A program made the position numbers and the translations under genes. The notes beneath the pieces were generated by a model. The model was given only the letters and a program-made list of their open reading frames with translations, had not been told where the DNA came from and searched no databases. Shown in pieces: positions 50,217-57,756 of a stretch of 64,000 nt of DNA (positions are counted from its first letter, which is position 1; the number at the start of each line of letters is the position of its first letter). Origin of the DNA: Paractinoplanes tereljensis (GTDB lineage: Bacteria > Actinomycetota > Actinomycetes > Mycobacteriales > Micromonosporaceae); the NCBI RefSeq assembly GCF_016862435.1, contig NZ_BOMY01000012.1, forward strand, positions 62,001-126,000, written 5' to 3'.

Positions 50217-52229
50217 GTGACTCAGAGTCAGATCGCTCCCGAGGTCTCCCGGCTCGTGCGGGATGCCCAGGACGGCAGTTCCGGCGCCCTCGACGAGCTC
50301 ATCGCGCTCCACATGCCGCTCGTCTACAACATCATCGGGCGGGCGCTGGCCGGCCATCCGGACGTCGACGACCTGGTGCAGGAGACCATGCTGCGGGCCA
50401 TCCGCGGCCTGCCCGGACTGCGCGAACCGGACCGCTTCCGGTCCTGGCTGGTGGCCATCGCGTACCGGCAGATCCAGCTCTACCTGCGCTCCCGCAAGGC
50501 GACCCGGATGCGGCGGGTGGCCGAGCCGGTCGAGGTGGCCGACCCGCGCGGCGACTTCGCCGACCGCACCGCGGCCGAGCTGGTCGTCGCCGACCAGCGC
50601 CGGGAGTTGGCCGAGGCTGCCCGCTGGCTCGACGACGGTGACCGGCGGTTGCTCGGCCTGTGGTGGCAGGAGGCCAGCGGCGAGCTGACCCGCACCGAGC
50701 TGGCCGAGGCGATCGAGGTGCAACCCAAGCACGCGGCCGTTCGGGTGCAGCGGATGAAGGCGCAGCTCGACGCGGCCCGCGGGGTGGTGCGGGCACTGCG
50801 GGCCCGGCCGCGCTGCCCGGAGCTGACCGACCAGCTGCGCCGGTGGAACGGGGCGGCCGACCCGCTGTGGCGCAAGCGGTTCGTGCGGCACATCCGCGAG
50901 TGTCCGATGTGTGCGCCGCGCCGCGAAGGCCTGGTCGCGCCGGAGGAACTGCTGCTCGGCATGGGCGCGCTGCCGGTGCCGGTGGGTCTGGCGGTCGGCC
51001 TGAAATCGGCGGCGCTGTCCTCCAAGGTGTCGCTGCTCAAGTCACTGACGGTAGCGGCGACGACGACCGTCGCAGTGGGCGGCGGACTCGCGTACGCGGT
51101 CTATCACGAGTCCCTGCCGCCCGGCGGCGACACGGTGACGGTGACCCCGACGCTGACCCGGTCGGCCGCGCCGGGCACCGCCCGCCGGGTGCAGACGAAC
51201 CCGCCGTCGGTCACCGCGACCACCCCCTTCGCCGCCGTGCCGGTGTCCGCCATCGTCGTCGCGCCCGGTGGCTCCGACACCGGGAACGGCAGCGTCAAGC
51301 GGCCGTACGCAACCGTGGCCAAGGCCGTGTCGGTAGTGCAGCCGGGGCAGACCATCGCGCTGCGCGGCGGCACCTATCGGCTGTCCACCGAGCTCTCGAT
51401 CGAGACCAGCGGCACCGCGGCCAAGCGGATCGTGCTCACCAACTACGCGAACGAGCGGCCGGTCATCGACGCGTCCGGCGTGCCGGCCGACCAGTGGGCG
51501 ATCACCCAGTCGGCGGCGTTCTGGACGGTGCAGGGGCTCGAGGTGACCGGGGCGCGCAGTCACGCGTACGTCTGCCGGGCCTGCCACGACGTGATCTTCC
51601 GGCGGTTGTCGATGCACGACAACGCCGCCTCCGGCCTGATGCTGCGCGATCCGGGCACCACGAACAACCAGGTGCTGGACAGCGACTTCTTCGACAACCG
51701 CGGTGGGCTGGGGATTCAGTTCGGATCCGGGACCGGCAATCTGGTCCGGGGCAACCGGGCGTACGGGAACGGGTCCTCGGGTTTTGATCTTGGGGGTTTC
51801 ACCGACCCGGTGTCGCTCGAGTACAACTGGGCCTATCGCAACGAGGCCAACGGGTTCGCGCTGGCCGGCAGTGACGTGGCCGCCGCGCACGAGCTGCGGC
51901 ACAACGCGGCGTGGGACAACGGCGGGCCCGGGTTCACCGACGACGGCGGGACCGGGGCATTGCAGCTGAGCAATAACACCGCCTGGCGCAACGGGGGCAG
52001 CGGCTTCGCGTTCCCGAACGCGCCGGCCCTGCTGCGGTCCAACGCGGCCGCCGGCAACCCGGTCTCGCTCGCCGCGAACGCCCAGCTCAGCCGGAACAAC
52101 TGGGCGGAGACCTTCCGCTCGACCGACCCGGCACAGGCCGAGGGCGCCCGCCAGCCGGACGGCAAGTTGCCGCGCACCGACTTCCTGGCGACCGGCGACG
52201 GCGTCGGCGCATCGATGGGTGGCTATTGA
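50217..52229 (+). CDS. Transmembrane ECF sigma factor fused to zinc-finger motif and extracytoplasmic pectate-lyase-like beta-helix
   Basis: 670 residues from the GTG at 50217 with GAGGAAGG six bases upstream. Sigma region 2 at about 20-95 (DVDDLVQETMLRAIRGLPGL, FRSWLVAIAYRQIQLYLRSR), region 4 at about 125-195 (TRTELAEAIEVQPKHAAVRV), then an anti-sigma-type zinc motif His225-x3-Cys229-x2-Cys232 (RHIRECPMC), one membrane helix at about 276-297 (SLTVAATTTVAVGGGLAYAV), a Thr/Pro linker, and from about 344 a right-handed beta-helix like PL9 pectate lyases (VVAPGGSDTGNGSVKRPYAT, NGSSGFDLGGFTDPVSLEYN). The start inside and the lyase-like domain outside predict a one-piece sensor. It is divergent from the pectinesterase-pectate lyase operon, the likely target. 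Whether the outer domain still cuts pectin or only binds it is unknown. Confidence 0.88.
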   Translation: MTQSQIAPEVSRLVRDAQDGSSGALDELIALHMPLVYNIIGRALAGHPDVDDLVQETMLRAIRGLPGLREPDRFRSWLVAIAYRQIQLYLRSRKATRMRRVAEPVEVADPRGDFADRTAAELVVADQRRELAEAARWLDDGDRRLLGLWWQEASGELTRTELAEAIEVQPKHAAVRVQRMKAQLDAARGVVRALRARPRCPELTDQLRRWNGAADPLWRKRFVRHIRECPMCAPRREGLVAPEELLLGMGALPVPVGLAVGLKSAALSSKVSLLKSLTVAATTTVAVGGGLAYAVYHESLPPGGDTVTVTPTLTRSAAPGTARRVQTNPPSVTATTPFAAVPVSAIVVAPGGSDTGNGSVKRPYATVAKAVSVVQPGQTIALRGGTYRLSTELSIETSGTAAKRIVLTNYANERPVIDASGVPADQWAITQSAAFWTVQGLEVTGARSHAYVCRACHDVIFRRLSMHDNAASGLMLRDPGTTNNQVLDSDFFDNRGGLGIQFGSGTGNLVRGNRAYGNGSSGFDLGGFTDPVSLEYNWAYRNEANGFALAGSDVAAAHELRHNAAWDNGGPGFTDDGGTGALQLSNNTAWRNGGSGFAFPNAPALLRSNAAAGNPVSLAANAQLSRNNWAETFRSTDPAQAEGARQPDGKLPRTDFLATGDGVGASMGGY

Positions 52230-52318
52230 TTCACAGGTGATTCTTAGGTTGTTTCGAGGGACTTCGACCTAACCTGACTATCGACGTTCATCGATAGTTC
52301 ACCAGGAGGTCACCCCAC

Positions 52319-52900
52319 ATGCCCCGGCTCGCGCTCTTCGCGATCGATCTCGTCGCGGTGACCATTCTCGTCTTCGGTCTCTATTTTCCGCGGCATCGGC
52401 GCCGGGATCTGGTCGTGGCTTACCTCGGCGTCAACGTCGGGGTGCTCTCGGTAACCGGCGCGCTGAGCGAGAGCTCGGTCGGCGCCGGCCTCGGACTCGG
52501 CCTCTTCGGTGTCCTCTCGATCATCCGGCTTCGCTCCACCGAGGTGGACCAGCGCGAGGTCGCCTATTACTTCTCCGCTCTCGCCCTGGGCATCCTCGGC
52601 CCGCTCAACGCCGGACCGTTCTGGCTCACGCCGGCGCTGATGGCCCTGATCCTGACCGTGATGTACCTCGGCGACCACCCCCGGCTGTTCCGCTCCTACC
52701 GCCGGCAGACGCTGGTGCTCGACTCGGCGATCACCGACCACCTCGCGCTGATCGCCCAGCTGGAGGGGATCCTCGGGGCCCGGGTGCACTCGGCCGTGGT
52801 GGAACGGGTCGACCTGGTGAACGAGACGACCATCGTGGACGTCCGGTACTCGCACGCCTCCGCCGACCGCGCGATCGTCGCCGCCGGGGTGCGCGGATGA
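52319..52900 (+). CDS. DUF4956 membrane protein
   Basis: 193 residues. Three to four membrane helices in the first 125 residues (FAIDLVAVTILVFGLYFP, GVLSVTGALSESSVGAGLGL, ALILTVMYLGDHPRLF) then a soluble C-terminal part (ALIAQLEGILGARVHSAVVE). The sequence GLGLFGVLSIIRLRSTEVDQ with REVAYYFSALALGI is the DUF4956 hallmark. Its function is unknown; the family is typically encoded beside VTC-domain proteins, as here. Overlaps the VTC gene by ATGA. The 89-base spacer upstream shows a short GATAGT/ACTATC-type dyad (CTATCGACGTTCATCGATAG, about 52278-52297). Confidence 0.9.
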   Translation: MPRLALFAIDLVAVTILVFGLYFPRHRRRDLVVAYLGVNVGVLSVTGALSESSVGAGLGLGLFGVLSIIRLRSTEVDQREVAYYFSALALGILGPLNAGPFWLTPALMALILTVMYLGDHPRLFRSYRRQTLVLDSAITDHLALIAQLEGILGARVHSAVVERVDLVNETTIVDVRYSHASADRAIVAAGVRG

Positions 52901-53607
52901 CCCTCGACACGATCTCGCTCGACGAACTCCTGGAAAAGGCCGAACTGCAAACCCGGGTCGACCGCAAGTACGTGCTGCCAGTGGCCGAGGCACTCGCGTT
53001 GCCGGATCGGCTCGCGGGCCGGGCCCGGATCCTGGAGATCGACGGGCAGCAGACCTTCCGCTACCGGTCCGTCTACTTCGACACCCCCGAGCTGACCAGC
53101 TTCCGGCTCGCCGCCACCCGGCGGCGGCACCGGTACAAGGTGCGCACCCGGACGTACGTCGACTCGGCGCTGTGCTGGCTCGAGGTGAAGACCGAGGGGT
53201 ACCGGGGCGGGACCGTGAAGGACCGGCTGCCGTACGAGATGGTCGACCACGAGACGGTGGAACCCGGCCACTGGTTCGTCGACCGGGTCCTCGGGTACCT
53301 GCCCGCCCTGGCGCCCACCCTGGTCACCGACTATCGGCGCGCGACCCTGCACGTGTTCGCCGACGACTCCCGGCTGACCATCGACACCGATCTGGGCTGG
53401 CAGGACGCCTCGGGAAGCCGGTTGCACCGGCCGGACCTGGCCATCGTCGAGACCAAGACCCGGTCGGCGCCGTCCGGGGTGGACCGGCTGCTCTGGGCCG
53501 GCGGGCGGCGGCCGGTGCGCATCTCGAAGTACGCGACCGGGCTGGCCGCACTTCGCCCCGAACTCCCTGCGGTGCCCTGGCGCCGTACGCTCCGCCGCTT
53601 CTTTTAA
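52897..53607 (+). CDS. VTC-domain polyphosphate polymerase-like protein
   Basis: 236 residues. Basic tunnel-type motifs of the VTC/triphosphate-tunnel family are in order: LQTRVDRKYVLPV, YRSVYFDTPELTSFRLAAT, RRRHRYKVRTRTYVDSALCW, LEVKTEGYRGGTVKDRLPY, LAIVETKTRSAPSG, and RISKYATGLAAL. Eukaryotic Vtc4 polymerises polyphosphate from ATP with this domain; the bacterial forms have not been assigned. It overlaps the DUF4956 gene, so the pair probably works as a membrane-associated complex. Confidence 0.9.
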   Translation: MTLDTISLDELLEKAELQTRVDRKYVLPVAEALALPDRLAGRARILEIDGQQTFRYRSVYFDTPELTSFRLAATRRRHRYKVRTRTYVDSALCWLEVKTEGYRGGTVKDRLPYEMVDHETVEPGHWFVDRVLGYLPALAPTLVTDYRRATLHVFADDSRLTIDTDLGWQDASGSRLHRPDLAIVETKTRSAPSGVDRLLWAGGRRPVRISKYATGLAALRPELPAVPWRRTLRRFF

Positions 53608-53608
53608 A

Positions 53609-53638
53609 GCCTTTTTTTCGTGTTTTTTTAAGAAAGGC
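53609..53638 (+). terminator. T-rich imperfect hairpin between VTC gene and next gene
   Basis: GCCTTT (53609-53614) and AAAGGC (53633-53638) bracket two T-runs (seven T's each around 53612-53618 and 53623-53629). Strikingly AT-rich for this genome. Probably an attenuating terminator between the DUF4956-VTC pair and the secreted protein at 53672. Confidence 0.5.
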
Positions 53639-53671
53639 ACCAATCCCGTTCCCCCATAGACAGGAATTTCC

Positions 53672-55402
53672 ATGTCACGCACCCCACTGCGCCGACGCGC
53701 GGTCGCCCCCGCCGTCCTCACCGCAACCGCCCTGGCCATCTGGGCCGGCGGTTCGGCGATCGCCGGCGCGGCCCCGGTCACGACGCTCGCGGCCGGTCCC
53801 GCCGCGGCCGCCGCGCTCGCCGCCAACCAGGCCAGTCACGACAGCACGGCCGACCACACCTGGAACGAGTCGGACGTCGCCACCGTGACCCTGACCGGCA
53901 CCGGAGCCACCTCCACCAGCTCGAACGTCACCGTCTCGGGCAGCACCGTCACGGTCAGCGCGGCCGGCACCTACCGGTTCTCCGGTTCGCTCACCAACGG
54001 CCAGATCGTGGTGAACAGCACCGGCACCGGCATCGTGCGGCTGATCCTGAACGGTGTGACCGTCACCAACAGCACGGTGGCGGCGCTTCACGTAGTCGCC
54101 GCCGACGAGGTGCTGATCAACCTGCAGGCCGGTTCCACCAACCGGCTCACCGACGGTTCGGCCAACGTGGACGCGGCGCTCGACTCGGCCGCCGACCTCA
54201 CCATCGACGGCACCGGCTCGCTGATCGTCACCGGCAATGGCAACGACGGCATTGCCAGTGCGGACGGCCTGGTCATCACCGGTGGCACGATCACCGTGAC
54301 GGCCAAGGACGACGCGATCCGGGGCAAGGACTACGCGATCATCACCGGCGGCACGATCACCGCTACCGGTGGCGGCGACGCCCTCAAGTCGGACAACGAC
54401 ACGGACACGACGCGCGGTTACGTGTCGCTGGCCGGCGGCACGGTCACCCTGACCGCGACCGCCGACGCGGTGCAGGCCTCGACCGATGTGATCATCTCGG
54501 GTGGCAAGCTGACCGCGAAGTCGGGTGGCGGCAGCTCGGTCACCCCCGGCACCGCCTCGGCCAAGGGCCTCAAGGCCGGCGTCCTGGTCGTGATCAGCGA
54601 GGGCACCAACAGCATCGACGCCTCCGACGACGGCGTGCACTCGGACGCCAACGTCACCGTCGACGGCGGGACCACCACGGTGGCCACCGGCGACGACGGT
54701 GTGCACGCCGAGACGGACGTCCGGGTCAGTGCCGGCACGGTCAACGTCACCAAGTCGTACGAGGGTGTCGAGGGCCTGAAGGTGTACGTGACCGGCGGCA
54801 GCGTCAGCGCCACCGCCTCCGACGACGCGTTCAACGCCTCCGACCCCACGTACGGCGAGATGCAGAACTCGCCGAACGCGCTGATCTCCATCACCGGCGG
54901 CACGGTGATCGTCAGCGGTGGCACCGACGGTCTCGACTCCAACGGCGCGCTCAGCATCGGTGGCGGCAACGTCATCGTGGCCGGCTCGCCGACCCGGGGC
55001 GGCGGCGAAGGCGGCCTCGACTCCAACGGCGCGCTGACCATCACGGCCGGCACGCTGGTCTCCTCCGGCCTGAGCGCCTCGACCAGCACGCTGCCCACCG
55101 CGGGTCAGGGCTGGGTGTCGGTGAACTTCAGCGCCAACCAGGCGGCCGGCACGATCGTGCACCTGGCCACCACGTCGGGCACGCAGATCGCGACCTACCA
55201 GTCCTCGAAGATCTTCAAGGGCATCATCTTCTCGTCCAGCCAGATCACCCGCGGCACCACGTACGCGATCTACACCGGCGGCAGCGTCTCCGGCACCGCG
55301 GTCGGCGGCGGCCTCTACACCGGAGGCACCCTCTCCGGCACCCAGTCCACCACCGTCACGGCCGGCACCTCAACCGGCACCGGTGGCGGCGGCCCCCGCT
55401 AA
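53672..55402 (+). CDS. Secreted carbohydrate-binding-domain protein (DUF4353-like), repetitive beta structure
   Basis: 576 residues. Signal peptide to about residue 34 (IAGAAP). The body consists of many short beta repeats of the DUF4353 type (VLINLQAGSTNRLTDGSANV, LTIDGTGSLIVTGNGNDGIA, VYVTGGSVSATASDDAFNAS, GGTDGLDSNGALSIGGG), rich in Thr, Ser, Gly and Asp. Such proteins are often encoded with CotH kinase, DUF4956 and VTC genes; the last two are directly upstream here. A cell-surface, spore-coat-like or matrix role is possible. The Gly-rich C-terminus (GTGGGGPR) ends abruptly. Confidence 0.85.
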   Translation: MSRTPLRRRAVAPAVLTATALAIWAGGSAIAGAAPVTTLAAGPAAAAALAANQASHDSTADHTWNESDVATVTLTGTGATSTSSNVTVSGSTVTVSAAGTYRFSGSLTNGQIVVNSTGTGIVRLILNGVTVTNSTVAALHVVAADEVLINLQAGSTNRLTDGSANVDAALDSAADLTIDGTGSLIVTGNGNDGIASADGLVITGGTITVTAKDDAIRGKDYAIITGGTITATGGGDALKSDNDTDTTRGYVSLAGGTVTLTATADAVQASTDVIISGGKLTAKSGGGSSVTPGTASAKGLKAGVLVVISEGTNSIDASDDGVHSDANVTVDGGTTTVATGDDGVHAETDVRVSAGTVNVTKSYEGVEGLKVYVTGGSVSATASDDAFNASDPTYGEMQNSPNALISITGGTVIVSGGTDGLDSNGALSIGGGNVIVAGSPTRGGGEGGLDSNGALTITAGTLVSSGLSASTSTLPTAGQGWVSVNFSANQAAGTIVHLATTSGTQIATYQSSKIFKGIIFSSSQITRGTTYAIYTGGSVSGTAVGGGLYTGGTLSGTQSTTVTAGTSTGTGGGGPR

Positions 55403-55411
55403 CCTCCGCTG

Positions 55412-56278
55412 GTGCTCGAGTTTCTCGATCGGATCGAGCCCGTCATGGCCGCGCACCTCGGCGTGCCATGGCGGGTCACCGGCTTTACCGACCTCGGCGA
55501 CCGTGCCTCACATCGCTGCGGCATTTTCCGCGGCTCGCCGATCGACGTCTTCGCCAAACTGAACACCGGCGGGGAGACCGGTCCCGAACTGCGCGGACTC
55601 GCCCTGCTACGACGGCACGGAGCGCCCGTTCCCGAATCGATCGGCGAGGTTCCGGTCCCTGGCGGCAGCCTGTTGCTGCAAAAAGCCATAGCGGAGATCC
55701 CGGCTGAGTGGGCCGACATCGGCCGCGTGCTGGGCACGCTTCATCGGGCGTACGGCGAAAGCTTCGGTCTTGATTTTGACGGGTTCTTCGGCCCGCTCCC
55801 GCAGGACAATCGACAGTGCCCGGATTGGCCGACGTTCTACGCTTCCCGCCGCCTCGAACCGTTGTTGCGCGGCGCCGTCGACTCCGGGCATCTCGACTCG
55901 ACGCTCGCCGCCGGTGTGTCCCGGGTGATCAGCCGGTTACCGCTGTTGTGCGGGCCCGCGCCACGACCGACTCTGCTGCACGGGGACGCCCAGCAGAACA
56001 ATTTCCTGACCGCCGCCGACGGCGTCTATCTGCTCGACGTGTCGCCCTATTACGGGCATCCCGAAATAGACCTGGCGCTGCTTGATTACTTCGCGCCGGT
56101 GCCGCCGGTGGTGTTCGACGCCTACCGTTCGGTGACGCCGATCGATCCCGGCTTTCCGTCGCGGCGGGAGCTGTGGCGACTCGCCGGCTACCTGGCGGTG
56201 GTCACCGTCGACGGCGCGTCCGATTTCGGACGGCCCTTCCTCGGACGCGTCGCCGACGCGATCAAGCTGTACCGCTGA
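55412..56278 (+). CDS. Fructosamine-kinase-like / aminoglycoside phosphotransferase-fold protein
   Basis: 288 residues from a GTG at 55412, 9 bases after the previous stop. Fold features: FAKLNTGGETGPELRGLALL (ATP-binding lysine), LLQKAIAEIPAEWADIGRVL, the PLPQDNRQCPDWPTFYASRR stretch characteristic of the fructosamine-3-kinase family, the catalytic TLLHGDAQQNNFLT and VYLLDVSPYYGHPEIDLALL. The usual HGDLWSGN of the family reads HGDAQQNN here, keeping Asp and Asn. It would phosphorylate glycated amines or a related small molecule. Confidence 0.85.
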   Translation: MLEFLDRIEPVMAAHLGVPWRVTGFTDLGDRASHRCGIFRGSPIDVFAKLNTGGETGPELRGLALLRRHGAPVPESIGEVPVPGGSLLLQKAIAEIPAEWADIGRVLGTLHRAYGESFGLDFDGFFGPLPQDNRQCPDWPTFYASRRLEPLLRGAVDSGHLDSTLAAGVSRVISRLPLLCGPAPRPTLLHGDAQQNNFLTAADGVYLLDVSPYYGHPEIDLALLDYFAPVPPVVFDAYRSVTPIDPGFPSRRELWRLAGYLAVVTVDGASDFGRPFLGRVADAIKLYR

Positions 56279-56291
56279 TTACTTCATCGTT

Positions 56292-56669
56292 TTATTTCAT
56301 CGTGGCCAGGACCAGGTCGAGCGCTCGCTGGATGGCGGCCCGGGACTCGTCGGTGTCGTCCTTGGTGTCGAAGCTGTGCTGGCCGTGCGGCACCTCGACG
56401 ATGTCGAGACGGGTCTTCGCCGCCGCGACGAACTCCCGCACCGTCTCCAGGATCCCCGGGCTGTCCTGCCCGGCCCGGGTCAGCACGATCGGCAGGTCAC
56501 CCGCGTTCGGCACGGCCTCGGCGGGCAGGAAGCGCGGGTCGGTCGGCCAGCCCGGGAACGGCGCCATCAGCGGGTAGTTGTAGGCCACGCAGCGCAGCCG
56601 GGCCGACGGTTCGCGCAGGTAGTCGGCGCTGAGCACGGCCCCGCCGGAGAGGATATCCATGCACCACAC
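56292..56669 (-). pseudogene. C-terminal fragment of an alpha/beta hydrolase
   Basis: 125 codons. The sequence starts in the nucleophile-elbow region (ILSGGAVLSADYLREPSARL) and goes on through RCVAYNYPLMAPFPGWPTDP, NAGDLPIVLTRAGQDSPGIL and IVEVPHGQHSFDTKDD with the catalytic His. The usual 90-110 N-terminal residues, including the first strands of the fold, are missing: upstream are a terminator hairpin and tRNA-His. The junction follows the 3' end of the tRNA, a favoured site of integrative elements. Possible starts are GTG 56669 or ATG 56660, but a working enzyme is unlikely. Confidence 0.65.
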
Positions 56670-56690
56670 GATATCGACGGTTCTGAACGG

Positions 56691-56722
56691 CGTAAGGCCC
56701 GGTCTTTCGACCGGGCCTTACG
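56691..56722 (-). terminator. Hairpin terminator after tRNA-His
   Basis: CGTAAGGCCCGGTC (56691-56704), loop TTTC, GACCGGGCCTTACG (56709-56722): fourteen perfect pairs directly downstream of the tRNA 3' end on the minus strand. Confidence 0.8.
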
Positions 56723-56735
56723 CATCGTCTTCACA

Positions 56736-56811
56736 TGGGGTGATCGACGGGACTTGAACCCGCGACCCCCGGGACCACAACCCGGTGCTCTACCAGCTGA
56801 GCTACGACCAC
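56736..56811 (-). tRNA. tRNA-His (anticodon GTG)
   Basis: Read on the minus strand: acceptor GTGGTCG pairs with CGATCAC, D arm GCTC...GAGC, anticodon stem CCGGG/CCCGG with loop TTGTGGT giving anticodon GTG, T arm GCGGG TTCAAGT CCCGT, discriminator C and an encoded CCA (56738-56736). The G at -1 that histidine tRNAs need is encoded at 56812. Next gene upstream on the same strand is orn. Confidence 0.96.
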
Positions 56812-56892
56812 CATGCACGAGAACCTTCCCCGTGGTGCCCGACAATCATAGCCGCCTCAAGGCGGGGGTCGTCGAGGGGGTTACCCCTTCCG

Positions 56893-57483
56893 CTACAGCT
56901 CGGCGGCGATGGCCTTGGCCGTTTCGACGTCCGGACCCGGCAGCGGGACGAACACCGTGCGGCGGTAATACTCCAGCTCGCGGATGCTCTCCCGGATGTC
57001 GGCGAGAGCGCGGTGGGCCAGGCCCTTGGGCGGCTGGCCGAAGTAAACCCTCGGGTACCACCGGCGGCAGAGCTCTTTGATCGAGGAAACGTCGATCATG
57101 CGGTAGTGCAGGAACGCGTCGAGCGCCGGCATGTCACGAGCCAGGAAGCCGCGGTCGGTGGCGATGGAGTTGCCACACAGCGGCGCGGTGCGCGGATTGG
57201 GCACGAACTCCCGCACGTAGGCCAGGACCTGCTCCTCCGCCTCGGCCATCGTGATCGCCGAGCGGCGCACCTCGTCGGTCAGACCCGACTTGGCATGCAT
57301 GTCCCGCACGACCGGCGGCATCGCGTCGAGCGCCGCGTCGTCGGCATGGATGACCAGGTCGATGCCCTCGCCAAGCACGTTGAGGTCGGGACCGGTGACC
57401 AGAGCCGCGACCTCGATGAGCTTGTCCTTGCCCAGATCGAGACCGGTCATCTCACAGTCGATCCACACCAGAAGATCAGCCAC
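56893..57483 (-). CDS. orn: Oligoribonuclease
   Basis: 196 residues. DEDDh exonuclease motifs are complete: [20 protein letters not shown] (D, E), [18 protein letters not shown] (D), and [17 protein letters not shown] (H, D). The enzyme degrades 2- to 5-nucleotide RNAs including pGpG, the breakdown product of c-di-GMP, in the cytoplasm. It is an essential or near-essential housekeeping gene and its place next to tRNA-His is consistent with a chromosomal core location. Confidence 0.97.
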   Translation of the reverse strand: MADLLVWIDCEMTGLDLGKDKLIEVAALVTGPDLNVLGEGIDLVIHADDAALDAMPPVVRDMHAKSGLTDEVRRSAITMAEAEEQVLAYVREFVPNPRTAPLCGNSIATDRGFLARDMPALDAFLHYRMIDVSSIKELCRRWYPRVYFGQPPKGLAHRALADIRESIRELEYYRRTVFVPLPGPDVETAKAIAAEL

Positions 57484-57625
57484 CCGGACAGCCTACGCCC
57501 GCGTGCGGCCCATCGCTGTCACGTCCCGCCTGGCCACCCGTCCGGGCCTTTGCGGCACGACCCGCGCTTTGTCCGCTTTCGGGGGGAGACTTCCCAGTTG
57601 GGCGCTTCCCGGGCTAAACTGGTCT

Positions 57626-57705
57626 TAACGGACGAAGCCCCCCTTCGGTTACTCCGTTCCCCCGGTAAAGGGCCCTCCGCGTCGGCAGCGTGGAGGGCCC
57701 TTGGG
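57626..57705 (+). ncRNA. Candidate 6C small RNA
   Basis: In the 273-base gap between orn and the large gene, the plus strand carries CGAAGCCCCCCTTCG (57633-57647), a hairpin with a run of six C, and a second C-run in TCCGTTCCCCCGG (57653-57665), closed by ACGGA/TCCGT pairing. A strong terminator hairpin follows: AAGGGCCCTCC (57668-57678) with GGAGGGCCCTT (57692-57702). TAAACT at 57615-57620 could be the -10 box. Two C-loop hairpins plus terminator is the signature of the actinobacterial 6C RNA. Conserved loop recognition is from memory; a covariance search would decide. Confidence 0.7.
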
Positions 57706-57719
57706 TTATCAAGACAAAA

Positions 57720-57745
57720 GAAGGCCGCCCTGGTGGGCGGCCTTC
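57720..57745 (-). terminator. Rho-independent terminator of the 1603-residue gene
   Basis: GAAGGCCGCCC (57720-57730), loop TGGT, GGGCGGCCTTC (57735-57745); on the minus strand the stem is followed by TTTTGTCTT. It lies 12 bases beyond the stop codon. Confidence 0.85.
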
Positions 57746-57756
57746 TCGGTGGTCCC

